NCBI GenBank assembly: GCA_014529385.2
Contig: CM043942.1
Location: 111,534,141-111,598,140 of the forward strand
Direction of reading: 5' to 3'
DNA from: Adiantum capillus-veneris
Lineage: Eukaryota > Streptophyta > Polypodiopsida > Polypodiales > Pteridaceae
DNA length: 64,000 bases
Each line of letters opens with the position of its first letter. Position 1 is the stretch's first letter. A program made the position numbers and the translations under genes. Below are positions 35,141-48,257 of the stretch, piece by piece. The notes beneath the pieces are model-generated. The model was not told the origin of the DNA. It made no database searches and saw only the letters and a program-made list of their open reading frames with translations.

Positions 35141-35802
35141 AGATCGCATCACAAATGTGGTGTTACCCACTTGGGCTGATGACATTCATCGACATAGACT
35201 TGGATGATTTCTCCGTTGCACATGGTCCACCAGCATTTGCTCTTGGGAGAGCACCCTATCAACATCGAGATCCACTCTCCATGCGCCTAGTGTTGGAGAC
35301 AAACGACGCACACATTCCAACCTCAATTGTCTGACACTACAAGTTCCAACAAGGGAGAGAGAGAGAGTAGCACACCACCACCCCTTTGTAGTCGGATTCT
35401 CCTCGGCCTCCCTGGCTTTCCCACTCCTCACTGCGTTGGTCCTCCCCTTGCTCGTCCCATCCCGCACATAGGTGCATAGCTTGAACACCATCGCGGACCA
35501 GCCAGCCTATGCCTTTGTCCGTGCACTGGCCTCCGGCCTCATCCTCATTTGCACCCCTGTTCTGGTTGCCATCGAGACAAAATATCTCTCTCTCCTGCGT
35601 CTTCGCCAACACACATGGCACCCCTTTTCTCTTTCCTCCACATGAGAGCTCCTCGCTTTTTCACTTTGAAGAGATGGAAGGGATCTCCCAAGATCCCCCT
35701 TAATTCACCTGCTTCGCAAAATTAGAGGGACATACTTTAGATATATACAATGATTAAATAGCCCAGTTTTACAAATTTGTCTTGATGCATAAGCCATTAA
35801 TT
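35141..35802. other. No recognised gene
   Basis: Open frames on both strands (for example 35186-35491 and 35337-35621, minus) lack family motifs and carry a short GA tract. This could be the upstream part of the PPR relic or its flank. Confidence 0.4.
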
Positions 35803-36426
35803 TCTTTCTTTCTTTTTTTTAAAGCAAAACTCACAATTGTGAGTAGATTATATTGAACATCCCAAAAAATTACAAGGTCTTGTCATGCTCTTGTTGAGCC
35901 ATGACATCATCTAGGGACTATAATTACATCGGCTATCAGGGCAGCCACCCCTACCAACCCACCCCCTCCTCCTTGACACACAAGGTCCATAATCTTGTCC
36001 TTCTGAGATCTTTTATTTATCGATGGCCAAGATTCTCCCCCGACCTAGGCATTCCATCTGCTGAGGACAAAGCACAAGTAGTCCTAGACCAATCCTCCGA
36101 GTGTTGCTTGCGCCCGAGCGTCCAAATTAGCACTTTGCTTTCTTGAATAATTTCTGCGAAGCTTGCCACCTCAAAATCTCCTTCAAACACACGGTGGTTC
36201 CTTGTTTTCCATACATTATGTATAAGAAGTATCTGACGATTTGAGTGTTGACGAGGAGGGCAGGACTACCTGAATTCTTACCTCCAAGGAATAGGCCAGT
36301 CTTGAAAAAACTAATTTTTTATGTTCTTTGGACCCACTTGCATATTTTCCCTATGAGGCCTTTGATAGTTGGGCAGTCCATGAATAGGTGGCTCAAATCT
36401 TCACTAGCCATCCTGCACCTCAAGCA

Positions 36427-39400
36427 TCAATCTGACCCAATCCCTCTCTTCGGAATCTTCACCCCCGTCGGAAGAGCACCCCAAATAACCTTCCATAAAC
36501 AAACCTTCATGTCTTGAGGAACCTTTGGCTTCCATATGTTCTCCATTGCTTGCTCCCACCTTTCCTCCGGCCATTGTTTTCTCCATAGCTTGTTAAGGGG
36601 GCTAGACCAATTCATCATTGTTTGATAAAGGCTTTTAGGATGCGGTTTTCAAAAAGACTGCTTCTGGGCCATTTCTAGGCATTCGAGTCAAGCTCCAAAT
36701 CATAGATTGGCATCACTAAATTTTCAAGCTCTTTCATCACTTTGTTGACAAGAAAAACCTCCAAGCTATTAAGTTGGTATTGGGTAACCAGAAGGTCAAT
36801 GGTTTTCCAACTCTTGTTTCCACTGTTCCAAAAGTACCCAAGTCGCTTCAAACCCTTATTATTCAGTTTCCTGGCTGTCTCAATCCAATAGGCAGTTTGT
36901 AGCGGATCTACAACTTTGGAAAGATAGGGGGACCAATGCAAAATGGAGTTCTTGAAGTACCTTACTTCTTCCCCCCACTTTAAGACTCCTACTGCTCTAT
37001 TGCATTTTCTTATCAATTCTCCTGAGCTACCCCCCAGTCTTAAGGTAAACCCCTCCGGGGCTAACAGTTTGTCATAAACCTCCACCCCTCTCCACTTTCC
37101 ACCCTTCGAGCCAAGTTTAGCTGCTTCTATCATATCTCTGACCATGACATCCCAAACTTGCTCCTGTTTAGCTAAGGAAACAACAAACTTGGCGCAACAA
37201 GCTTTTGCATGGGCCATAGGGTTGATAATTCCAAGGACTCATTGATTCACCGGCCGAGCAACTGATTCCCAACGGGCCCATTGCCATGGTCTAGAGGATT
37301 TTGTGTTGTTTTCCATAAGAACCTTTTTGCTGGTTTTAAGAACTCTTTCACTTAGCCATCTTGAGAAGCAGGCTAATGAAGGCAATGTAAGGTATCATAA
37401 AATCATTCATCACTTTTATCCAACTTGGGAATGGGAGAAGAGCATACTCCCACCTACTCATTTTTGTTTTAATTTTATCAAGCACCCACCCAAATCTTTG
37501 CTTGTGAGTTACATCCACCCTTAATGGGGCTCCCAGATGTCTGAAGATATTCCCTTTTGTGACAATCTGCCCCGACCAGACAGAGGGGTCAAATGAGTCA
37601 TTTTTTGATAGGGAGATCAGCCTTGACTTCTCTATATTACATTGGGACCCCGAAGCTACTGAGAATATTTGTACAATCTCCAGAGCTTTTCTAATGAACT
37701 GGGGGCACGCATTCAAGAAGAGGAGAGGATCGCCTGCAAAAAGTTTAGCTAGGAGTTGGCTATTTCCTGGCAAAGCAAGGCCCTGCAACTCCCCTCATTC
37801 CGCACTAGCTTCGAGCATCGTGATTAAAGGATGTGACCCTATGGCAAAACGTAGGGGGGCTAGAGGGCATCCCTACTTAATAGACCTTTTGACCTCAAAA
37901 GAGCCAACAATTCTATCGTTGAATAGGAGCTCTGACTGGCTTCTAGCCCCCAGTACATGTACCAACCGGCATAGGTGAGGCCCAAGGCCTTGAGATCATC
38001 CCAAAATTCTCGTTAGAATTCCACCCTCATCCATCCCAACCGGGGGACTTTTCCTTGCCAAGGGCTTGCAATGCTAGTGAACATTCGTCTTCGGAGAATG
38101 CCAGTTCCAAGCCGTTAGCTTCTGAGTGGGGAATTTCCTTCTTGACACTCTGCAGTAAGGTCCCTCTGGCTTCTTCCACTTCTTGGGACTGGATCTCTGG
38201 CTATCCGATAATTTGACTAAGATAGCTCAACATCAAACCAGCCATCTCATCCTTGTTATGGACTGCTGTCCCTTTCTCATCTTAGAGCAAGCGGACGTTG
38301 CCCCGGCTCTTCTTTTAAAGCACTAAAAAATTGGGCTTGATTGGAGGCTTCAGGTTCAAGAAAAGTCTCCCTCGATAGAAGTCTTGCCTTTCTGATATCT
38401 TCTAGATGCTCATTAGGAAGGTTAGATTTGGCTTCAAGCCATCGTTGTGTTCCTCCTCAATAGCATGCCCATTGGCTATTATGGAGGTAAGCAATTGTAC
38501 CTCCGCTGTCAGATGGAGAAGGTGTACCTCCCTAGCTTTCTTAATTTGGGGGCCCGAGGTTTTGATTGCTTTCTGGATGCTCCGAGCAAAGAGGTCCCAC
38601 GCATTGTGTTTGTTGAGGTTGAGATCTGTTTTGAGCTTACCCAGTGCTTTCTTGGTCAAATTCCTGAAAAGAGGGTCTTTGAATAGGTGTGCCCCTGTTA
38701 CTAATAGTTTTTTCTCACCTCTTGGGGTCTCTCCTCCCCTTTATTATTCTTTAAATTCATGTGCAGAGGGATATGATCCGAAAGGCTTTTTTTTGGGACT
38801 ACCTTCATCTCCATCATCGACGGTATCCAGTAAGCTTGGTGTGAGCAATAGCATCTGTCTAGAATAGAGGCAGTGCGGGCATACTGGAGTCTTGTGTAGG
38901 TGAAACCAGGTGTGTTGTTCCATGGGCCGACTTCCCATAAGTCGATCATCGCCCACTTTTTGCACAGACTTTGCCATTTAGACCTTTCCAAGCCGGCCAG
39001 CATACTGGAGGATCATGTTCTATCCCTGCTCTTTTCTACCATATTGAAGTCGCCAACCAACAGCCACTCCCCTTCAATAGAAGTATCTCTAAGATGCATC
39101 CACAGTTTAGCTCTTTCTTTTGCATTGCATGGGCCGTACACATTCACAATGGTGAAGAGATTCCCTTCCCATCTGATTCTAATCCCAAGGATTTTGTCGG
39201 ATGGGTAGTTAAGAACCAACTTCGGCTCCAATTCTCCAACCACAATGGTGAGGACACCATTGAAACCACTACTTCCTTCTCCATAGAATACCAGTTTCTT
39301 TCTTAGCACCTGCTTTCTCTTGCTATGGGCATCTAAGTGGTGTTCCTGGATGGCCCAGCAGTTGACTGTCTTCTCCTTTTTTATTTCCTCCCACAATAGG

Positions 39401-39465
39401 ATACTCTTCTCACAGGTTTTCAACCCCTTTACGTTCCAAGATTGGATAGTGAGAGACTCCATCAT
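36427..39465 (-). pseudogene. LINE2 ORF2 (endonuclease, RT, zinc domain), fragmented
   Basis: The endonuclease begins MMESLTIQSWNVKGLKTCEK at 39465 and has WAIQEHHLDAHSKRK, GEWLLVGDFNMVEKSRDRT near 39060-39010 and SLSDHIPLHMNL near 38790-38760. RT portions include the tract near 37788-37350, where the catalytic block reads FAGDPLLFL, so the ADD core is A-G-D: one catalytic Asp is lost. MVRDMIEAAKLGSKGGKWRG lies near 37143-37085 and the zf-RVT region near 36560-36400. A large part of RT between 38380 and 37980 is rearranged into short frames. Inactive. Confidence 0.83.
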
Positions 39466-39476
39466 AAATTAGGGGT

Positions 39477-40436
39477 TCATTGGGAATCATCCCCCCCCCC
39501 CCCGCTCTCCTTGGTCTCAGGAGAATCCTGGGGTTCCAAGTTAGGGGATTTCTTTTCTTGCAACGCTGTAAATGGATTGTGCACTGGGACAGTGAACCCT
39601 ACTCCTTTCAAAGGGGTGGAGCATGTATTAGATCCTTTCACCTCAAGTGTTCTCACGAATTGCAGCACTTTGGAGTCTCTTTCCACTTCCTTCACTCTTC
39701 TGGCTCTTTTTAGACCGAGAACTTGGACAACCATCATCGTTGTCATTGTCATAAATTTGGGGGTAGCATCGGGAGTAACGATCATATTATTATTGCCTGC
39801 GCCTTCCGAAGTTTGTTGTATGGGGATCGATTCCTCCACAATCTTATTTTGCATCTTAATATCCATTTTGTCACATACCATACCTCCTTTATCCTTCTCT
39901 GCATTTGCCCCTTCGTCCCTGCCTCCTTGCTTCTCCAGTTCTTCCATCGGGGATTCCATTTTACCGAGGGCCTGTGCTGCCGGAGCTGCAGTATCATTAG
40001 ACCTCAAGGGGCAGTCCTTGGCGAAGTGTCCAAAGTTGTTGCATTCAAAACATGCCCCAAAGTATGTTCCAAAGTTTAGCGGAATAGTAACTAGCCCAGT
40101 TCCGACATTGATAACCATGCTTTTAGGTGGCATTTTAGACACATCCCAGCCTATACAAACCCTGTTTGAGGTTCTGCCAAACCCTCTCTTGCTAGATATA
40201 AATAAGGGAGTGCCCAGTTGGCTAGCAAGCATCTTGAGATTTTTCCACTGCCAGCTAGGCAGTCCCATAAACTCAACCCAGACAGGATGAAACCCTTGTA
40301 GAGATTCGGCTGAGACAAACACTGGCTCCCAAGGCACCACACAAACCGTAGTCCTATTAAATACTAGGGGCCCTCTGTCAAGGATCTTTTCCACATCGGA
40401 GGCCTTTTTAAATCTCACTAAACAAAAACCTTTAGC
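39477..40436 (-). pseudogene. LINE2 ORF1, longest surviving copy
   Basis: A 313-codon open frame (39477-40418) covers the DUF4283-like domain (TVCVVPWEPVFVSAESLQGF near 40350-40290; VEFMGLPSWQWKNLKMLA near 40275-40220) and the zinc knuckle CFECNNFGHFAKDCPLRSN near 40060-40000. A basic linker, LHNPFTALQEKKSPNLEPQD near 39595-39535 and a Gly-rich end follow. A poly-C run on the plus strand (about 39489-39502) encodes the Gly-rich end. The N-terminal part is missing through 5' truncation. It provides the reference for how LINE1 ORF1 looked before copia insertion. Confidence 0.85.
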
Positions 40437-40444
40437 TAGGTAGA

Positions 40445-40655
40445 GAGTACTTTGTCCTTCTCATTAGTGGGTAGAAATTCCTTTTCAAACACAACCTCAA
40501 AGGCAGCCCATGAACACGGCAGGATGATCTTCTCCTAGAGTGACATACATGATTTTTCAGCTTTACCTTCTAGTGTCGAACTAGTTTGTAGTGCCTTGAC
40601 TGTATTCATATTTTGATGTACATCATGGATGCCATCCCATTTACTTAGGAAATAC
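40445..40655 (-). pseudogene. Ty3/gypsy-type gag fragment at the LINE2 5' junction
   Basis: The minus strand reads KALQTSSTLEGKAEKSCMSL then, after a stop, SWAAFEVVFEKEFLPTNEK. This follows the usual Retrotrans_gag pattern, in which a W-x-S-L-like helix is followed by W-x-x-F and EF-P. It ends where LINE2 begins, so LINE2 probably inserted into or recombined with this gag. Confidence 0.55.
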
Positions 40656-42272
<1,617 letters not shown>

Positions 42273-42664
42273 GGGAAAAGTTTGTGTTTAGATATCCTTT
42301 TGAGTACTACCATACAGAATCCCAATAAAGTTTAGACAAACTCACATAATGTGCTTCTCCAATGTCATGAATTTTTAGTAATGAGGCAAAATGTTTTTAT
42401 GGAGTTATTGAAAATTTCTCTAAGCTACTATATTGCTTGTATATATAAAGTAGGTCATGTTAACACTATAGAGGCAGTATGCAAGGGGTTATCTTAGCGC
42501 TTCAATCTCTGCAAATAGGGGGACTAGGTTACTACACAAGAGATTGTATATAGGGGAGTTTTCCTAGTGGGATGCAGGCAAGTGGAATCCCCTCCCCAGT
42601 ATTAGTGAATACCTCACGATGTATTGGTGGACTTTGACACATGGTGCCAAATGTTTTTATGTGT

Positions 42665-43238
42665 CACAAGAAATTTCAACTCGTGATTGTTCGTATAAGT
42701 GATCTACACTAGTACATAAAGCGTTCCAGGTTTTGAAAGGAAGTGCTAATTCATGAATAAGAGCAATGAGTTTTGCTTACGTTAGGACATCCAGGATTTC
42801 CTATTAGTTTGATATTTAAGTAGAGATCCCTTTAAGCCAAAGGGATAGTCCCTTTAGAGGTTGCCATTGTCTTGATAGCAATATTCCAATTTTAAAAAGT
42901 TCGGTCTTTGCTACGAGCAGATAATTTCATGTATGAGTACAAGATTTGGAAACACAAGAAATTTCAACTGGTGATCGTTCGCTTGACTGATCTACACTAG
43001 TACATAAAGCATTCCAGCTTCCGACAGGAAGTGCTTCACGAATAAGAGCAATGAGTTTTGCTTACGTTAGGGCATCTAGGCTTTCCTATTAGTTTAATAT
43101 TTAAGTAGAGATCCCTTTAAGCCAAAGGGATAGTATCTTTAGAGGTTGCCATTATCACTTTGATAGCAATATTCCAATTTTACAAAGTTCGGTCTTTGCT
43201 ATGAGCAGATATTTCATGTATGAGTACAAGATTTGGAA
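42665..43238. repeat. 288-bp tandem duplication
   Basis: CACAAGAAATTTCAACTCGT... at 42665-42952 is repeated from 42953 with scattered substitutions and small gaps, ending near GATTTGGAA at 43237. No coding content is seen in either copy. Confidence 0.85.
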
Positions 43239-43343
43239 TTTTCCAAGTGGACCGATAGAACTAATGCATGTTTAGATTAGGAAAACATAAGTGCTCTTAG
43301 GAAGATATTTTTTATTGTTGTTTTGGAGGGCGAAAACTCTCCT

Positions 43344-43528
43344 TCAAGAGGGGAGTAATGTCAAGACAAGTGAAAGATGCCCTTTAAGTGGGACATGATT
43401 CCTACGTAAGTCCGACTAGTGAGCTAGTCAAGAGGGGAGTAATGTCAAGAGGGGAGTAATGTCAAGACAAGTGAAAGATGCCCTTTAAGTGGGACATGAT
43501 TCCTACGTAAGTCCGACTAGTGAGCTAT
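43344..43528. repeat. 84-bp direct repeat with an extra 17-bp unit
   Basis: TCAAGAGGGGAGTAATG followed by TCAAGACAAGTGAAAG... at 43344-43427 recurs at 43445-43528. A lone copy of the 17-bp start, TCAAGAGGGGAGTAATG, sits between them at 43428-43444. AAGAGGGGAGTAA followed by TGTCAAGACAAG resembles a polypurine tract and LTR start, which would make this a duplicated 3' LTR boundary. Confidence 0.8.
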
Positions 43529-44441
43529 GAATAGGTTCTCCTTTTTGTTTTTCTGACATACAATGCTTTGCATCAGCTATTTTTAAGGGATTACGACTAC
43601 ACACCCACACCTGCATGTCACGGAGTTTCCTAAAGATAGGGTCAAGGATCCTATACAAGGAGGTAGTTGGTGCAAAAGAGCACGTCAGTAGTATCACATA
43701 AAAAAATCTTGACACGTTATCTATGTGTCATGGCATGACAATGAGCATTATAGACCATACCAATCAAAGCCCATTATACATGCTCATTTTGTATTTTTGA
43801 GTAGCAATAGGTGGTAGTATGCAAAAGGGCAAACTTTTTATCTTCTACTTGGGGGATTTGAGAATGTCCATTGCTTGGGTCTTGGATCAAATTCTTGTAA
43901 GGTGAAAAGATTGGGTTGTGTGGGGCCTTGCATGGGAGGCAATTGATTGGGCTCCTATTTGTCTATGGTGGCAAAAGACTAGTGAGTGAATCGATAAGAG
44001 ATATTCCTTGTAGAGGTGCCATACCATTTTGATGTTGTGAAATGAATGTCAATTGGTGAAAGAGAAATGGGTTGGTGATGTGTTTCATGCCTCTTCATGC
44101 ATAACTATGATGCTCATTAAGGAAATTTAGCTTGGGAAGAGTGAAAGAGAAACTTGCAATGGGAGTCAACATGAGGGTTATGCTATGATGGACTTGGATG
44201 CTTGAGAGAAGGTGTGGGAAAAGATCTCGGGGTATCATGAAGGGTTATCATATGTTATCATGTGAGTGTACAATAGGGGTTTTTGTAAGGCAAAAAAATC
44301 CATATTTTACAAAGGGGATTCCCCAAAATTTGTATTTCAACCCATTGACTGTTTCAGAATTTGTACTTACAAATACTCTTCGAAATGCTGGCTATCTAGA
44401 TTAATATGATTCTTTGCACTTCTCAATGTGGTGCCATGGAA

Positions 44442-44442
<1 letters not shown>
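43529..44442. other. No recognised gene
   Basis: AT-rich DNA without recognisable coding or RNA features. Confidence 0.4.

Positions 44443-44509
<67 letters not shown>
44443..44509. repeat. Compound (GT)n(GA)n microsatellite
   Basis: About 40 bp of TG followed by about 28 bp of AG dinucleotides. Confidence 0.97.
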
Positions 44510-44513
<4 letters not shown>

Positions 44514-44761
44514 AAGTTAAACTCTGCATATGTTGTTCAAAATATACATTTATCACAGTACCAGCTAACAAAAGGGACATAGGTAGTGAGACAGACCTCA
44601 TCTTACAATTGAAATAAAGATATCTAACCAAATTGTGGGAATCGTCTCATAACCAAATTGCAAGAAACGCTGGATTGGAAGTCATGAATATAGATTCATT
44701 CAAGTTACATCGGTACGATTTGGACTTGGCCAGTTAGTTCTCTACCAACAATCTCTTTTTC

Positions 44762-45178
44762 CCGTCATTGCATTACTTTGTGTCCACCAATTAAGAAATA
44801 GAACAGTGAGCGCTCGTTCTCCGCGGACTCGTCCACAATGTCGTGCCAAAGTTGCAGAAGGTTGCATTTATCTCTTATTGTGACCACTATCACAAGGTTG
44901 AGCTCTTTGTTGAATACCTCCACATCTATGACACCATTGTTCTCCAGGCCTACTGATTCTTGATCAATAGGAATAAACTTAGAGTAGCCTGCAACAATTT
45001 GAGAGCGCTTGTACCAGAAGGAGATGAGAAGGGACTGTGTGTCGATCATGTACTTGGCCACCAAAGTATCCATGCAACCCCGCAATGTATGTTGTCCACC
45101 TCTTTAACATACCACCCTCTATCAACAAGCAGCTTGTCAAAAAAGCAAGCATCTAGAGATTTACATACCAGCATTGTC
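44762..45178 (-). pseudogene. Unidentified coding-like segment, 3' part of the H3-Ulp1-FCP1 locus
   Basis: After a good acceptor, TTTTGCAAAG ending at 45179 on the minus strand, the frame reads TMLVCKSLDACFFDKLLVDR near 45178-45120 and VKEVDNIHCGVAW. One frameshift later it continues DTLVAKYMIDTQSLLISFWY near 45060-45000, then NGVIDVEVFNKELNLVIVV near 44940-44880 and HDIVDESAENERSLFYF, and ends at 44765. The balanced, hydrophobic-patterned protein looks real, but I do not recognise a family. It lies on the same strand and downstream of the FCP1 segment and may be a terminal exon of that locus. Confidence 0.45.
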
Positions 45179-45429
45179 TTTGCAAAATGTATACGGCAGG
45201 TGTGAAATAGTTCCACAAATAAACATATAGGACAAAAATTAGCAATCTTTACCGATTTAGTGGGCACTGAATATCGTAGGGACCTCTATACATCCCTAAA
45301 CAACTTGCTTCTGAGAGATTCACACACGGTGGTGTCCGGGACTGGCTAATCAATACAACTCCAATTGGTAGGGAGAGGAAGTTTAACCAGAATACCTTTT
45401 TTATTTTTTTTAATTGAGCTGGTAGAAAT

Positions 45430-45930
45430 GCTCATAGAAAAAAATTCCCTCATCTACAAGACTCTTGCTAGTTCTTCAATCATACTATAAACAACAATGT
45501 CAGCAAGGGTTACAGAGATGAGACCTATTATACACTCCACTAGCTCCCATTCCTTGTATGATGAAGGATAGAAATCTGCAATTTTAACAACAAAATGTAA
45601 TAGACACCTAGTCTAACTACTGAAACAAATGAAGAACTTATGAGAAATTGATCTTGATCATTTAATATTGTTGTAACTCTTCAAAAGTAAAAATAAATAA
45701 AGAGAAGAGCAAGGTCTAAAAGTAAGAAAAGAGATGGAAGGCTATGAACACACTCACATTTGCATCGAGGATGAGAAGCCAATGAGACAGCTCCGCCATT
45801 AGCAATCACATCGGAGTGACTATAGACATGTTGTACCAAAACTTCCTTAAGAGTTTTCTTGCCCACGTCCACTTTGAAATCTAGCACTCGTGCTTTCCAT
45901 GATGAGCGTAATAGATTTGTTGTTGAGGAT
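45430..45930 (-). pseudogene. Two unidentified exon-like segments, first possibly ubiquitin-like
   Basis: On the minus strand near 45915-45775 the frame reads WKARVLDFKVDVGKKTLKEV then HSDVIANGGAVSLASHPRCK. It meets a GTGAGT donor near 45758. After TTAAAATTGCAG near 45575 a second stretch reads FYPSSYKEWELVECIIGLIS to a stop near 45455. The first stretch faintly resembles the ubiquitin-fold end of SUMO E1 subunit SAE2/UBA2, but this rests on a short pattern and is tentative. No domain was recognised in the second. Confidence 0.35.
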
Positions 45931-46439
45931 CTTTTCCTCCTTCTTGGTTGTATAAGAACCCAAGAACCTTTGTATATTGTCTGTTGTTGTCATTGACTAT
46001 CTATATTGATGGAGTTTGAGATAGTGATAGAGCTTATGGTGCTACTTGGCCTCCTATGGCGAGGCTGGCTGGGGAGAGAGCAGAACAACCCCTAGAGCTA
46101 TTAGAGCAAGAAGAAGAAGATGAAGAAGAAACCATGGCTCTTTCTACGTGGTAGAAGAAAGTGTGAACTTGCTTCCAATGAAGGGAAATTCAATTTTGAA
46201 CGCTTGGTTAATGGATCAAGAGCTTTTGGTGGCTGGAGAATGATACAACATCGTAGTTGTCTTTCAGTACCATACCTACATTCAGATCCTGGGCCCACAT
46301 ATAGATGCCTTCAATGCCGTAAAAATGAGGTTTTACCTCATGTTCTTCTCTTTCTTTTGCATTTTTTGATTTATTTCTTCCTATGTCTACGTTATGTTGG
46401 CTTGTTGTTCATTGGATGCGCCTCCTTTTCTCTCTCCTC

Positions 46440-47120
46440 AAATAAGGCCCTCCAAATGACTATTTTTAGCAGATGCAAAGAGAGGGCATCGCTCCAAATG
46501 CAATCACGTACACTTGCACCTTGAAGGCATGTGACATTACACAAGATGGAGATATGGGCAGAACAATTCACGATGATAATGTTATTCAGGGTTGTTAAAA
46601 GAAAACCTCATGCTTGGCATTACCTTGGTCGACATGTATGCCAAATGTTGTACACTTCATAAAGCACAAAACGTGCTTTGGAAGATTCCTTTTTGGGCTG
46701 TCGTCTCTTGGAATGCACTGATTGTGGGATATGCCCAACTTGGCCAGGAAGCTCCGGGCTGTTTTCGGTGGATGCAAAGTGAGGGTGTCTCTCCAGATGC
46801 AATCACATATGCTTACACTTAAAGGCAAGGGTAGGGTCAAAAAGCTTAGGGCTGTTTTCAGCAAATGTAGAGAGGGGGCATCTCTCCAAATGGAATCACA
46901 TACACTTGCACCTTGAAGGCATGTGGCATTACACAAGCTACTAATATGGGCAAAAGAATTCATGATGATATTGTTAGTCAAGGGTTGTTGAAAGAAAACA
47001 TCATGCTTAGTATTGCCTTGGTCAACATGTATGCCAAATGTGGTGCACTTCATAAAGCACAAAAACTGCTTCAGAAGCTTCTTGTTCAGGAGTTTGTCCA
47101 TTGGAATGCACAAATATGGG
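46440..47120 (+). pseudogene. PPR repeat relic lying inside the minus-strand locus
   Basis: Plus-strand frames contain successive broken PPR motifs: LKACG-like KACGITQATNMGKRIHDDI near 46915-46975, GLLKENIMLSIALVNMYAKC near 46982-47040, GALHKAQKLLQKL near 47041-47080, and in another frame near 46600-46740 VDMYAKC, TLHKAQNVL, VVSWNALIVGYAQLGQ. The order is that of tandem PPR motifs, but frameshifts separate every one or two repeats. Host PPR proteins process organellar RNA. This copy is dead. Confidence 0.75.
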
Positions 47121-47307
47121 CTAAGGAAGAGGATACCTATATTTTGAAATGGGAAAAATATGGAGAGAAAGAGAGTTATTATCCCATGAAAGAGAGAAAA
47201 TTAGAGCAGAATAGAAGTTTGTATGTTGAAATGGGCTACAAATTTAAACAGATAAATAGGGAGAAAGGACGTCATCATCTACGGGAAAGAGACAAAGGCA
47301 TCAAGCA

Positions 47308-47310
<3 letters not shown>

Positions 47311-47366
<56 letters not shown>
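47311..47366. repeat. (CT)n microsatellite
   Basis: 56 bp of CT dinucleotides directly downstream of the PPR relic. Confidence 0.97.
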
Positions 47367-47367
<1 letters not shown>

Positions 47368-47649
47368 ATTGTAGGGCTTACGTAGAAAGTGTTGGCATGT
47401 CTAAGCACTGTCACATTCCTTACTATTGTACCATTAAAAAGAGTGAGCAAAACCCGTGGTAGGTGGGTTGCACTTGCTAGTATTCTTATCTTTCTTTATT
47501 TTTTGTGTAACTACTACATACAAATATGTCTTAAATCATACAAATCTTCTTAGTGCATACAAGAACTCCGCTCTAAGCTTTTTCAATATCTCAAAAGTGA
47601 TGCCTCCTCTCAACACAAAACATTAGGAACCCCTATCGATGACGGATCC

Positions 47650-48177
47650 TTACCATATCTTATCCATATCTTTGCCCGGGTGATTTTCTTGTAGTTTTAG
47701 GGAGCCATCATTTGCGTACACCAGAAGTACCTTATTTATCACTATATACAATGGATTTAGCAAGCCCTTATGGGGTGTGTCATCTATCAACAAAGTGTTG
47801 ATATCATTATGTGGGACATGGATTTGGAAAAAAGGTTTATAGAATAGAAATACATTTGGTTTGGTAGGGTTGTAGTCGCCTTCAATGTAAACACACTCCT
47901 TCTGCAAATACAAAAAATCAAATTGCGAACGTTCAATTCCTGCTACGTTGCAAACCATATTTACAAGGGGATTGAAGTTTCTCTGTAGCATAGAGGACCA
48001 TATAACAACCCGAAACCTTGGAAGTAGAAACTGTATAAATTCCTTGGTTCCTGGATGCACAATGCATCTGTGATCGCATATCCTGAAGTTGCGCAGGTTG
48101 ATAACTTCTACGTGGGGATCATATGTCTCCCGAAACAATAACAATCCATTGATGTTCAAAATAATCAGTCTCTTCAA
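47650..48177 (-). pseudogene. FCP1/NIF-type phosphatase domain (HAD fold), likely inactive
   Basis: The frame reads KRLIILNINGLLLF near 48174-48130, the motif I position of FCP1-like phosphatases, where D-x-D/N is expected; here the first residue is Asn (AAC). Next are HPGTKEFIQFLLPRFRVVIW near 48058-48000 and SSMLQRNFNPLV (motif II Ser and its usual context), then TLLIDDTPHKGLLNP near 47795-47745, the DD of motif III. The stop is at 47650. FCP1 relatives dephosphorylate proteins such as the RNA polymerase II tail. The insert between motifs II and III is short for plant members. The nucleophile loss suggests no phosphatase activity. It probably continues the locus that starts at 50421. Confidence 0.72.
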
Positions 48178-48257
48178 ACATTTTGTAAAACAAATAAGTA
48201 AGACAGTAGGTTGAATTTCATATTATTTAATATAGTTTATTACTGAAACAATCATAG

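Larger units (their letters stand above)
35803..40450 (-). mobile_element. L1-like LINE2, 5'-truncated
   Basis: This minus-strand copy of the LINE1 family has its 3' tail at 35803-35844: the ACTCACAATTGTGAGT palindrome, then GTTTTGCTTT and an A-rich end on the element strand. ORF2 fragments span 36400-39465 and ORF1 spans 39477-40418. The 5' end is cut near 40450, where the sequence switches to a retrotransposon gag. LINE1 and LINE2 therefore face each other tail to tail. A 5' truncation is usual for LINE insertion. Confidence 0.87.

Noticed and set aside
35186-35621. Minus-strand open frames next to the PPR fragment
   Set aside because: No PPR or other motif is recognisable; composition is biased by a short GA tract.
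39480-40290. Long plus-strand frame opposite LINE2 ORF1
   Set aside because: It is the antisense shadow of the recognisable LINE ORF1 with its zinc knuckle.
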